Notes under the pieces: generated by a model
Told to the model about the DNA's origin: nothing
Databases searched by the model: none
Seen by the model: the letters and a program-made list of their open reading frames with translations, nothing else
Shown here: positions 8,348 to 17,293 of the stretch, one piece after another
Numbering within the stretch: the stretch's first letter is position 1
How the letters are laid out: each line of letters opens with the position of its first letter
NCBI RefSeq assembly: GCF_013618625.1
Contig: NZ_JABRWO010000008.1
Coordinates: 62,001-126,000, forward strand
DNA length: 64,000 bases
Direction of reading: 5' to 3'
DNA from: Bremerella alba
GTDB lineage: Bacteria; Planctomycetota; Planctomycetia; Pirellulales; Pirellulaceae
Program-made: the position numbers and the translations under genes

Positions 8348-9280
8348 TCAGCCAGTAATACTCGCCAACGCCTTCTCGATCATGTCCCGCTTGGCAAGCC
8401 CATTTTGCCAAACTTCCGGGATGTGGCTCTCTCCCCAGTAGGCACCAGCTAACTGACCGCAGACCGCACCCGTTGTGTCGGCATCGTCTCCAAGGTTGAC
8501 GGCTGCTAAGACCGCGTCGCGAAAATTGTCGGAGCGATCCAGCGCCCACAAAGCCGCTTCGAGACTTTTCACCACATAGCCGCTGCCGAGGATCTCAGGC
8601 GGCTCTCGTCGACGAAAGCTACCATCGGCGATCTCGGCGATTTCAGGAGCAAGCGGGGCCAGAGATTTCAATTGCTCCAGTGCATCCCACTTCGCATCCA
8701 AGACAATGTCTCGCGTCAGTCCATGCATGAAACCGGTAAGAATCAGTGTCATGTAACGGCACGCCGACCGACAAATCTCGCTAGCATGCGTCGGGATGCT
8801 CGACTGCTCGGCACGGGTGGCGAGTTCATCGATTCGATTAGGAAAGTATTCGGCATAGCGAATAGGCACCGGTGCCAGCCGCATGATCGATCCATTGCCA
8901 CTCGAGTGTGGCGACGTATCCCCAGAGGTCTGGGCATCACGCGAAGCTTCAAAGCGAAGCAGGGCAGAGCGTGTAGCGATGCCAATGTCGAAGCAAGTGC
9001 CGGTAACAGAGTATTCCCCTGCTCGCATCCACACCAGGTAACGGTTTGCTTGATCGTTAAGATCCCAGCCTGCATGACCGATGCTGTCCGCTAAGGCCAG
9101 GGCCATACTGGTATCGTCGGTCCACTCACCCGGCCCGAGGCCATGGGGCCCGCCGCCGCGATACTCGGTCACCAGTGGGAACGAGCCGGGTGGTTTGAAT
9201 TCCACAGCCGCCCCCAGCGCATCGCCGATCGCCAACCCCAACAGGCATCCCCGTTTTCGATCCATTATCGATTTACTCAT
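8348..9280 (-). CDS. ADP-ribosylglycohydrolase family protein
   Basis: A 310-residue member of the ADP-ribosylglycohydrolase (DraG/ARH) family, which removes ADP-ribose from proteins or small molecules using two magnesium ions. All three diagnostic acidic motifs are present: GLAIGDALGAAVEF (~14-27), WTDDTSMALALADS (~53-66) and NLGDDADTTGAV (~271-282), the last completing the di-metal site. The start is the ATG at 9280; an internal ATG at 9265 is possible. No dinitrogenase genes are nearby, so the substrate is unknown. Confidence 0.92.
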   Translation of the reverse strand: MSKSIMDRKRGCLLGLAIGDALGAAVEFKPPGSFPLVTEYRGGGPHGLGPGEWTDDTSMALALADSIGHAGWDLNDQANRYLVWMRAGEYSVTGTCFDIGIATRSALLRFEASRDAQTSGDTSPHSSGNGSIMRLAPVPIRYAEYFPNRIDELATRAEQSSIPTHASEICRSACRYMTLILTGFMHGLTRDIVLDAKWDALEQLKSLAPLAPEIAEIADGSFRRREPPEILGSGYVVKSLEAALWALDRSDNFRDAVLAAVNLGDDADTTGAVCGQLAGAYWGESHIPEVWQNGLAKRDMIEKALASITG

Positions 9281-9400
9281 AGTCAGATGCCCTCAAAGAT
9301 AGATCGTTCAGACTGCCAGCAGCAATCGGCAATGACGCACTATAGCAACAAGAAAGTGCCCCAGCGAAGAACCGAGCACTGTCGCCGAAAGAAAGAAAAG

Positions 9401-9474
9401 CACGCCCAGGAGGACTCGAACCTCCGACCTGCGGTTTAGAAGACCGCTGCTCTATCCAGCTGAGCTATGGGCGC
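9401..9474 (-). tRNA. tRNA-Arg (anticodon TCT)
   Basis: A 74-nt cloverleaf on the minus strand. The acceptor arm GCGCCCA pairs with TGGGCGT (G1-U72 wobble). The D arm contains AGCTCAGCTGGATAGAGC, the anticodon loop is CTTCTAA with anticodon TCT at 9440-9438, and the T arm has GGAGG-TTCGAGT-CCTCC. The 3' CCA is not encoded. It reads AGA codons. Confidence 0.96.
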
Positions 9475-9664
9475 AAAAGCTTGTGGGAAGCTAACTTCCC
9501 TAGATTCTAGCTGATGTGACGCGAACGCCAAGTCGAACTGTTTGTGGAATTTGGCGAAATGCAGTGGGCGATCTTCTTTGGGATGCTCGGCTCGTCTCAA
9601 AGGAACGACACGAGTGGATCTTGGAGGATCGCGTCTGGAATGGAGTTCGCCGAAGTTTTACAAC

Positions 9665-11461
9665 TTATTCTGGCTTGTCTTCTGCTGGCGGGGTATTTTC
9701 CGAGTCGGATGGTTCGCCGTCGTTAGCAGGTTGTTCCTCGGATGTGGACGTTGCCTCCTTTTCGGCCGATTTCTCTTCAGCAGCCGCTTCTTCATTCTCA
9801 GCGTCTGAGCTCATCGGCTCGCTCGGAGTGTCTGAAGGTTCTTCACTGGCAGTTGCGTCTTCCTTGGGCTTATCTTCGCCGGCTGGTTTCTCGCTCGCTG
9901 GCTGTTCGGTGGCAGATTCTTCCGTGGCTTCCGGTTGCGGCATCGGTTGGGCCGCCGGAGGCTGGGCCGTTGGTGGTCGCATCATGCCCATGCCTGGGCC
10001 GCCTGGGAAGACGCGGCCTGGTGCTCCGCTGGGCTGGTTGGTGGGTTGATTGGTCGGAACGCCGAGTTGATCGCGGGAAAGCAAAATCTTGGCGACGTTT
10101 TCTGCTTTCACGACATAGTACCAGTCGGCAAAGCGGGCATTGAGCTCGAATATCTTCTGCGTGGCGACGTTCTTCTTTTCGCGGTATGCGGTCATTGCGA
10201 CATCGTTGGCTTGTAGAATCTTCTCGCGGGCCTTGGCTTGGGCTTCAATGTCTTGATCTTCCCCTTCTTTGATCTCAGGAACCTCTTGCAGCATCGGAGG
10301 AGGCAACATCTCGTCGACCAGTTCCGTTTGTACAAATAGGAATTGCTGCTTCTGGTTTTTGTCGTTGCCACCAAGGACTTCTTTCCCGAATAGCAGTCGA
10401 TAACGAATCGCATCCTGAGTCTCGATGACCAGTTCGCCGGTCAAGCCAATCAAATGCTTTTCTGATTCGCCCGGCATCGTATAGAGGAAGAATCCATTGG
10501 AGTAGAGCGTGGGAAGGTCTTCTTGCTTAATTCCCTTGAGCCCGTCTCCGGACTTGAGCGCCTCGGCGAGTTGCTCGGGCTTGCGAAATACGTCGGCGAT
10601 CGTTAAGTCATCGAGCGAGTTGCGAATTTCGTCGAGTTTCTCGCTGTTGAGCTTATTGCCGGCGGGAAGCTCGGCATCCGTTAGCTCGGTGGGGTTGCCA
10701 GGCGAGGCTTCTTTCAAGCTGATAAGACGCCAGTCGCTGCGTTCTGCGTTGAAGGCCACCTTGGCGTCCAGTTGTGGCAGAACCGTGAGGCGATTATCGG
10801 GGGATGCCTGCATGGTGTGGTTGCGGAAACGCAGCGAAGCCACGTCAAAGGGATTGATTTGCAGCAGATCCTTGTTAATCCAGTCGGAAAATTCGGTCGA
10901 GAAAACCGTCGGGTCCAGTCGCACCAGATAGATTCGGTCTCGGCCTGGAACGCGGACGTAACGCAGTTGAGGATCTGCCTTGTCGGCTGCTCCGACAATC
11001 AGGTTGGCCAGTGTCTTGTCGCTTTTATCGTTGATGGTCACCATCTGTCCAACGCCTTCGTCGGCGGCTGAAATGGCGTTGGCATTCGGTTCAACCACAC
11101 CGTATTCGGCTTGCTGGCCAGGCAGGTCGCTGACGATGCGTAGCACCTTCAGGTCCACCAGGCTGTTGGCGGCCTGGGTCATGTGCGCGGTGGCATTGGC
11201 GGGGTAGCCTCCCTTGGACTTAATTTGCCAGCCATCGCTGGTGTTGGAGACTTCAAAGCGGCGGATCTGACCGCGTTCGGAATCGTAGCGGGTAATCTGC
11301 ATCGATTCGGCTTGGAGCGGATTGGTAAACTCAGGGAACAGTGGCTGATTGACTTCTTCTTCCGGAGCGCTGGTCGCAGGTGCGGGGCGCGAGACGTAGG
11401 CCAAGCCTCCCATGACGACAGCCATGGCCAGAAAGATCAACGTTTTAACGGCTTCACTCAT
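9665..11461 (-). CDS. DUF4340 domain protein, accessory part of a Gld-like ABC system
   Basis: A 598-residue membrane-anchored protein with one N-terminal helix (TLIFLAMAVVMGGLAYV, residues ~7-23), a long periplasmic beta-rich DUF4340 region (~60-450) and an acidic low-complexity tail of Glu, Ser, Ala and Pro (~490-598). DUF4340 proteins are regularly encoded next to GldF/GldG-type ABC permeases, exactly as here: it follows the fused GldF-GldG gene after a 60-nt gap. Its partner role is inferred from this conserved neighbourhood; no enzyme motif is visible. Confidence 0.85.
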   Translation of the reverse strand: MSEAVKTLIFLAMAVVMGGLAYVSRPAPATSAPEEEVNQPLFPEFTNPLQAESMQITRYDSERGQIRRFEVSNTSDGWQIKSKGGYPANATAHMTQAANSLVDLKVLRIVSDLPGQQAEYGVVEPNANAISAADEGVGQMVTINDKSDKTLANLIVGAADKADPQLRYVRVPGRDRIYLVRLDPTVFSTEFSDWINKDLLQINPFDVASLRFRNHTMQASPDNRLTVLPQLDAKVAFNAERSDWRLISLKEASPGNPTELTDAELPAGNKLNSEKLDEIRNSLDDLTIADVFRKPEQLAEALKSGDGLKGIKQEDLPTLYSNGFFLYTMPGESEKHLIGLTGELVIETQDAIRYRLLFGKEVLGGNDKNQKQQFLFVQTELVDEMLPPPMLQEVPEIKEGEDQDIEAQAKAREKILQANDVAMTAYREKKNVATQKIFELNARFADWYYVVKAENVAKILLSRDQLGVPTNQPTNQPSGAPGRVFPGGPGMGMMRPPTAQPPAAQPMPQPEATEESATEQPASEKPAGEDKPKEDATASEEPSDTPSEPMSSDAENEEAAAEEKSAEKEATSTSEEQPANDGEPSDSENTPPAEDKPE

Positions 11462-11521
11462 GACGATTTGCTTTGCAACTAGTGCGTAAAAATCTTCGCG
11501 GATATCAGGAAATTATGCGAA

Positions 11522-14512
11522 CTATTTGACAATTCGGTCTTTCGACAATCCCTCGCGTTCCTTCAAGCGCCGTAGTACAAAGACCACGATACCGATAATG
11601 ATCGGTGGGATAGGCGGAAGCGCCACGGCCAACGTTTTGACCTGATTTTGATAGGACAGAATCTCACGATTCAACTCGCGCGTGATACGCTCTTGTTCGC
11701 GTTGAGCATTGGCCTGGATCTTTTGCAAGGCGGCACGCTTCTTGTTTTCGACGTCTGCCTCGCGTTGGGCATATTCCAACTGCAACGATTGGATCTCTTG
11801 TCGTTCACGGAGACTGATTTCGCCTCCTTGGTTGGCACGAGCTTGAAGCGTGTTGATCTTCCTGGTCAGGTCTTCCAGCGGCTTCTGCAGTTCTTTGTCC
11901 AGTTGCTCTTGCTGTGCCTCGGCGCTCAACGCCGCATCGCGTAGAGCCCGATCGCTTTGGGTTTTGGCTGAATCGGTCAAGCGTTCCATCAAGCCCAACC
12001 GCGCGATCGGTTCACTGCGGCTGCGGATGGGGATGTACTCGTCATCACCGGCCAGCTTGTCGATCAGGTTCAACAGGAAGTTCGTGTTGTCGATCTGCAT
12101 TTCAGAGCTGTCGGCACTTTGAGCACGCAGCTGCACAAAGACCGAATGCAGCAGGTCGATATCGCTCACCAATGCCACGTTGATCGCGCCATCCGTTTTC
12201 GCAGGCTTGTTGGCGTCGGTCTCGGCATCGTTCGCTTCTTCGCCATCCTTCTTTTCGGCGTCCTTCGCTTCAGCATCCGCTGATGTTTCGGCCTTGGCGG
12301 CATTCTCGGCGACCGAGGGTGGCGTTCCTTGGATGAGCGCTGCCAAAACAAACGGGCTGGGGGCGCCGCCATTGGGGCCGTACGCCGGTTGCCGCTTGGC
12401 TTCCATGCGTCGTTGATCCTGACGAGCGCTGGTTAGATCTTGCAGCGTGATTGTGCCGATCTTGGTCCCGGTGGTGACCAGTGGGGTGAAGGTCATCGAC
12501 TTCGGGTAGCCTGGCTGTTTCTTAATTGCCCCAGCGAAAAGGAAGAGCATCTGACGCAGATCTTGCGTGACGTCGACCGTGTTATTCAGGGTTTCGTATT
12601 CCGGGGCACCCGGCGTGAAGCGATCGGCGAAAACATATTCCTTAGTAATCGCACCCAGGTTTCTTAAGCGGACTTCCGGGTTGTAATCTTGCCATACGAT
12701 CGACGGTTGATAGTAACGATCGGTAGGCAGCTGCTTGCCGGGCATCGAAACATGCAGCAGGTCCCACAGTTGACGAATGTCTCCTTTTTGTTCCGGCGGA
12801 CGTCGGCCAGGGAAAGGGTTTCGTTTGTCTTGACCGATCGGCGTGGCTTGTCCCATGAGGGTCGGGGCCGGGTCGTCGAAGATCGCCGTAGGAATGCCGG
12901 CCTTGACGGCGTCGAGGAAGTTCTTCATTGCCGGTGGCGTCAAACTCGACGGCTGCACGGCGAGAAGCACATCGTACGAATTGGGATCGATCGCCGACGT
13001 AGGGTCGACTTCAATCACGTCGTATTGCTTTTCTAGTTCGGTAATGATTTGCTGCGGTGGAATGTTCTGATAACCACCCATGGCGTTTTGTTGAATACCA
13101 CCGAACAACTGAGCATCGCTTTGCAGAACACCCAGGCGTTTGCGTTTTTTCTCGGAAACCGTTCCGATCGAACGAACCAGCTCGTACTCGACCGGCACGC
13201 CGTTATCGAAGAAGGGAATCACGACCTTTTCCAGACCTCGCTGCACGGCGGCCCCGAGGATCACTTCTTCCTGGGCAAGTGCCCCACGCTGCTGCGAGAT
13301 CAGCTCGCGTGGCTCGATGCCGTAGGTCTCGCGAGCGATATCGGCCGTTTCGCTGAATGGCTCTAGGCCGTCGTGAATCACCACGTTGATCTTCGAGCCG
13401 CTGAGGGCGCGGAACTCGTTCAGGTAGTTGATCAAGTCGAGTTTCGTCTGGGCATAGTTCTTAGGAACGCTGCCGCTGACAAACGCTTCGATACGAACCG
13501 GTTGGTCCGTCGTAAGATTGCGAACGAGCTGCTTAGTCTGAGGCAGCAGGCTGCTGGTGCCGTTCTCGGTATAGTCCCAACGAATGTCATTAATCACGAA
13601 GAACAGCGTGCTCGCGAACGCGATCACCAGCAGGCAGGTCGCACGAACCATGTAATGCCCCAGCAGGGACTCGCCATCTTTGCCCCCCAGCCAATGTCGG
13701 CGGCCGATGAGGACCATCGCCAAGTAAATACCAACGACCGACATCATGAGGAAGTAAGCCAGCGAACTGATCGAGATCACTCCACGCCCAAAGTCGGCGA
13801 ACTGTTTTCCCATACTCGCTTCGCTGAGAAATCCGACCCATTCGTTTTGCGTCACGAACGCATCCGAGTATTGAAGCAGCACGAAAGGTGCGTTGACCAA
13901 AATCCCCAGCACAAAGCCCAGGGTCAGGTTGTTCGTCATGAACGAAGCCACCATCCCCAAAGCAATCATCGTCAGGCCGATGAACCAGTATCCGATATAG
14001 GTCGTGATAAAGAGGCCTGCGTCGAGCGAGCCGAGCGACAGGGCATCGAGCACGAGGAAGTTACAAAGCTGCGAGAAAATCAAGGAGACACTGAACACCG
14101 ACACGGCGGCCAGGTACTTTCCGATCACGATATCAAAGTCGGTAGCTGGCAGGGTCAGCAGCAGTTCGTCTGTCCCCAGCCGCTTTTCGTCGGCCCACAA
14201 ACCCATGGTAATGGTGGGGATAAAGATCAGCATGATAAGCGTGATCTGGGAATTCAATTCGTTGAGATTCGCCAGGTTCGCATTGAAGAACTCGTGCGGC
14301 CAAAATGCGGCCATCGAGGTCAGCAAAACGAAAAGTGCAAGAAAGACGTACCCGGTTGGGTTGCTGAAGTACGACTTGAAGTTCCGCTTCATCACGGCAT
14401 AAGAAGCCTTTTTGACCATTGAGAGCGGAATCAGCAAAATGAAGAACGCCAGCGCAGCCAAAAGATCGAAGAGAACAAGCGTTGCTAACTTGGCGTAAAA
14501 CTCGGCGGACAT
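11522..14512 (-). CDS. fused ABC-2 permease and GldG-like auxiliary protein
   Basis: A 996-residue fusion. Residues ~1-290 form an ABC-2 type permease with several membrane helices (GldF/NosY-like, including WADEKRLGTDELLLTLP). Residues ~310-620 are a periplasmic GldG/ABC_transp_aux domain (QPVRIEAFVSG near its start). An Ala/Glu/Asp/Lys-rich linker (~730-765), a coiled coil (~860-960) and a final helix (LPPIPPIIIGIVVFVL, ~969-984) follow. In Flavobacterium, GldF and GldG are separate proteins of the gliding machinery; planctomycetes carry this fused form without other gliding genes. It is in one operon with the ATPase upstream and the DUF4340 gene downstream. Confidence 0.88.
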   Translation of the reverse strand: MSAEFYAKLATLVLFDLLAALAFFILLIPLSMVKKASYAVMKRNFKSYFSNPTGYVFLALFVLLTSMAAFWPHEFFNANLANLNELNSQITLIMLIFIPTITMGLWADEKRLGTDELLLTLPATDFDIVIGKYLAAVSVFSVSLIFSQLCNFLVLDALSLGSLDAGLFITTYIGYWFIGLTMIALGMVASFMTNNLTLGFVLGILVNAPFVLLQYSDAFVTQNEWVGFLSEASMGKQFADFGRGVISISSLAYFLMMSVVGIYLAMVLIGRRHWLGGKDGESLLGHYMVRATCLLVIAFASTLFFVINDIRWDYTENGTSSLLPQTKQLVRNLTTDQPVRIEAFVSGSVPKNYAQTKLDLINYLNEFRALSGSKINVVIHDGLEPFSETADIARETYGIEPRELISQQRGALAQEEVILGAAVQRGLEKVVIPFFDNGVPVEYELVRSIGTVSEKKRKRLGVLQSDAQLFGGIQQNAMGGYQNIPPQQIITELEKQYDVIEVDPTSAIDPNSYDVLLAVQPSSLTPPAMKNFLDAVKAGIPTAIFDDPAPTLMGQATPIGQDKRNPFPGRRPPEQKGDIRQLWDLLHVSMPGKQLPTDRYYQPSIVWQDYNPEVRLRNLGAITKEYVFADRFTPGAPEYETLNNTVDVTQDLRQMLFLFAGAIKKQPGYPKSMTFTPLVTTGTKIGTITLQDLTSARQDQRRMEAKRQPAYGPNGGAPSPFVLAALIQGTPPSVAENAAKAETSADAEAKDAEKKDGEEANDAETDANKPAKTDGAINVALVSDIDLLHSVFVQLRAQSADSSEMQIDNTNFLLNLIDKLAGDDEYIPIRSRSEPIARLGLMERLTDSAKTQSDRALRDAALSAEAQQEQLDKELQKPLEDLTRKINTLQARANQGGEISLRERQEIQSLQLEYAQREADVENKKRAALQKIQANAQREQERITRELNREILSYQNQVKTLAVALPPIPPIIIGIVVFVLRRLKEREGLSKDRIVK

Positions 14513-14583
14513 GTCTTGTTACCGTGTTGTTATTTCAGAAGGAATAATGTTTCGTTCAAGCAGGCCGTAGGGGCCAGTCCGGT

Positions 14584-15366
14584 TTAGTTGGCTGGGGCAG
14601 GCTCTTCGCCGTCCGGGGTGGTCAATGCGTTCACCCCTTTGGTCATCCGATAGAAAGCGTCGTCCAGGCTTTCGCCAGGCTGCTTCATCGCGTCGATGCC
14701 ACCATCGTAAATGAGTCGACCTTCGTTGATTACGATGGCCCGGGTCGCCAACGCATCGACTTCCTGGAAAATATGCGTCGAAAGCAGGATCGTTTTCTCT
14801 TCCCCTAAACGACGAATCATGTCACGCACACCGCGGATTTGATTCGGGTCGAGTCCCGACGTTGGTTCGTCCAGGATCAGCACTTCCGGCTCGTGCAAAA
14901 TTGCTTGCGCCATGCCGACACGCTGTTTATAGCCTTTGGATAGCTTCGAGATCGGCTTGTGTAGCACGGTGTCCAGGTTGCAGAGATCGACGACCGCCTC
15001 GATTCGCTCGGTACGTTTGGCCGGGCTCATGCCGCGGGCCTCGCCAATGAACCAGAGCAAGCTGTGCGGCGTCGCGTCCGGATATAGGGGGCCATTCTCC
15101 GGCAGGTAGCCCAACACCGACGACCCTTGCAATCGCTGGGTGGCCATGTTGTAGCCGGCGATGCGGGCAACCCCTTCGCTGGGTGCTAAATACCCCGTAA
15201 GCAGTTTCATCGTCGTGCTTTTGCCGGCACCATTGGGGCCCAGAAAGGCAACCACTTCGCCGCGACGAACCTTGAAACTGATTTCTCGCGAAGCGGCAAA
15301 GATGCCGTAGAATTTGGAAAGCCGGTCGGCCTCGATCATCGGCAGATCGGAATTTTGATCAACCAT
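14584..15366 (-). CDS. ABC transporter ATP-binding protein (GldA-like)
   Basis: A 260-residue ABC ATPase with Walker A GPNGAGKSTT (~43-52), signature LSKGYKQRVGMAQA (~137-150), Walker B VLILDEPTSGLDP (~157-169) and the switch histidine in LLSTHIFQE. It resembles GldA/NatA-type ATPases that drive ABC-2 permeases. The fused permease-GldG gene starts 71 nt downstream, so the two probably form one complex. The substrate is unknown. Confidence 0.92.
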   Translation of the reverse strand: MVDQNSDLPMIEADRLSKFYGIFAASREISFKVRRGEVVAFLGPNGAGKSTTMKLLTGYLAPSEGVARIAGYNMATQRLQGSSVLGYLPENGPLYPDATPHSLLWFIGEARGMSPAKRTERIEAVVDLCNLDTVLHKPISKLSKGYKQRVGMAQAILHEPEVLILDEPTSGLDPNQIRGVRDMIRRLGEEKTILLSTHIFQEVDALATRAIVINEGRLIYDGGIDAMKQPGESLDDAFYRMTKGVNALTTPDGEEPAPAN

Positions 15367-15547
15367 AGCAGTTCGTTTTTCTCAGGCTATCCGAAAAGGC
15401 AGGGGAGGGGGCCGCAGTGAAGATGGCCCGCCTCGTTAACCAAGTTTAAAACACGTAGTGTAACGCAACCCATGCAACGCATAAACTCCGGTCTAGTTAA
15501 GACTTGCCGAAATTCGCTTTCAGCCCGGTAGGAAACCGGAAAAGTAG

Positions 15548-17185
15548 CTACGGAAGGTCGGACAACCGGAGCGGAAGATGATGGTTCCAGTGGGTGTTGT
15601 CGGTCTGGGGGAAGTCCATTCTTAGGTGAACGCCTCGCGATTCCTCTCGCAAGAAAGCTGCCCGGGCCATAACTTGGGCCACGATCAGCATGTTTTGCAG
15701 CTCCCAACCGCTGGGGTGGTCAAACTGTTGGGGCAGGACATATCGGCACCAGGCCTCGATCGTTTCTATGGCATCCTGCAGTCCGCGAGCATCTCGACGT
15801 ACGCCCACGTTTCGCCACATCAGGCTTTTGAGCGAGTTGCGAATATCGCTCAGATCCAACGGCTCGCCGGACTCGGCTATGGGATGTTGTAAATTGATCG
15901 CCTCGAAGCGGTCTGGCATCGTAAACGCCCCTTCGGACGCATTGCGACCGGCCCTCTTACCGTATACGAGACCTTCCAGCAAACTGTTCGATGCCAGACG
16001 GTTGGCCCCATGCAGGCCGCTGCTGGTGACCTCGCCAGCCGCCCATAGATTGGGGATCGAGGTCGCGCCGTTGGTGTCGACCGCAATGCCGCCGATCATG
16101 TAATGGGCGCCAGGACGAACGGGGACTCGGTCGGAAGTGATATCGATTCCAAACTTTTTACAGCCGGCGTAGATACTCGGAAAGCGGTTTCGCACAAACT
16201 CGGCATTCAGGTGATCGAGCTTGAGATACACGTTGGGATGCTTGGTCAGTTCCATCTGGGAAACGATCGCCTGCGACACGACATCGCGGGGAGCCAACTC
16301 GCCGCGCGGGTCGTAGTCTTTCATGAATCGATAGCCGCTGCGATCGACCAAGTGCCCACCTTCACCGCGAACCGCTTCGGTGATCAAGCTGCGGCTACTA
16401 CCGGCGATATAAAGGACCGTCGGATGAAACTGCATGAACTCCATGTCCCGCATTTCAGCCCCGGCCCTAAGTGCCATGGCAATACCGTCGCCGGTGGCGA
16501 CGCCCGGGTTGGTTGATTCGCGATAGATTTGTCCCACGCCGCCGGATGCCAAAATCGTATGCTTGGCCCAGATCAACGTGCGGCCATGCTTTTCGTCGGA
16601 AGCGAGCGCGCCACGGCAGATACCATCGTGGACGATCAGATCTTGAGTGAACTCGTTTTGCCAGATCTGAATGTTGCGGCGCGAGCGAACCATCTCGACG
16701 ATCGAGCGAATCACTTCCTTGCCGGTGGCATCGCCAAGAGCATGAACAATACGGTCGCGGCCATGGCCCCCTTCGCGCGTGAGTGCCAGGCGGCCATCAA
16801 TGCGATCGAACTCGGTTCCCCAGCGAATCAGCTCGCGGATGCATTCCGGCCCTTCTTGCACAACCAGATCGACGACGTTCTTGTCGCACAGACTGCCCCC
16901 GGCGGTGATCGTATCGGCCGCGTGATCTTCAAAGCGGTCTTCGTTGTCCAGGACGCCAGCGATACCCCCTTGGGCGTAGTTACTGTTCGATTCCTGAATC
17001 TGCTCTTTCGATAGGATCAGCGCTGAAAGCTGTGGATCGATTTCTAAAGCTGCTCGCAGGCCTGCGATACCGCCACCGATAATCAGAACATCCGTAAAGT
17101 AATGCGAGACGCTCTTGGGATGAAAAGGAGCGAGATAGCGAGGGACATGAGGTGCCATGCGGCTGACGATGTTTGTATCGTGCAT
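15548..17185 (-). CDS. nadB: L-aspartate oxidase
   Basis: A 545-residue flavoprotein that oxidises L-aspartate to iminoaspartate, the first step of NAD synthesis. The N-terminal FAD-binding motif IIGGGIAGLRAALE is at ~35-48. The fumarate-reductase-family active region follows with SNSNYAQGGIAG, LTREGGHGRDRIVHA, MEFMQFHPTVLY and GLHGANRLASNSLLEG. The C-terminal helical domain ends near RMDFPQTDN. Length is normal (~530-540). The first ~20 residues are extra and the ATG at 17158 (Met10) is an alternative start. nadA and nadC are not in the window. Confidence 0.94.
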   Translation of the reverse strand: MHDTNIVSRMAPHVPRYLAPFHPKSVSHYFTDVLIIGGGIAGLRAALEIDPQLSALILSKEQIQESNSNYAQGGIAGVLDNEDRFEDHAADTITAGGSLCDKNVVDLVVQEGPECIRELIRWGTEFDRIDGRLALTREGGHGRDRIVHALGDATGKEVIRSIVEMVRSRRNIQIWQNEFTQDLIVHDGICRGALASDEKHGRTLIWAKHTILASGGVGQIYRESTNPGVATGDGIAMALRAGAEMRDMEFMQFHPTVLYIAGSSRSLITEAVRGEGGHLVDRSGYRFMKDYDPRGELAPRDVVSQAIVSQMELTKHPNVYLKLDHLNAEFVRNRFPSIYAGCKKFGIDITSDRVPVRPGAHYMIGGIAVDTNGATSIPNLWAAGEVTSSGLHGANRLASNSLLEGLVYGKRAGRNASEGAFTMPDRFEAINLQHPIAESGEPLDLSDIRNSLKSLMWRNVGVRRDARGLQDAIETIEAWCRYVLPQQFDHPSGWELQNMLIVAQVMARAAFLREESRGVHLRMDFPQTDNTHWNHHLPLRLSDLP

Positions 17186-17293
17186 GGCAGGGAGGACGCA
17201 GCCTGCTTGGGCAAGCCGGAAGCCGAATCCCTGCGAAATATGCTCGGCGAGGTTGAAAATTAAGGAATTCTCTATTTTGCCCTAACGAAGGCT

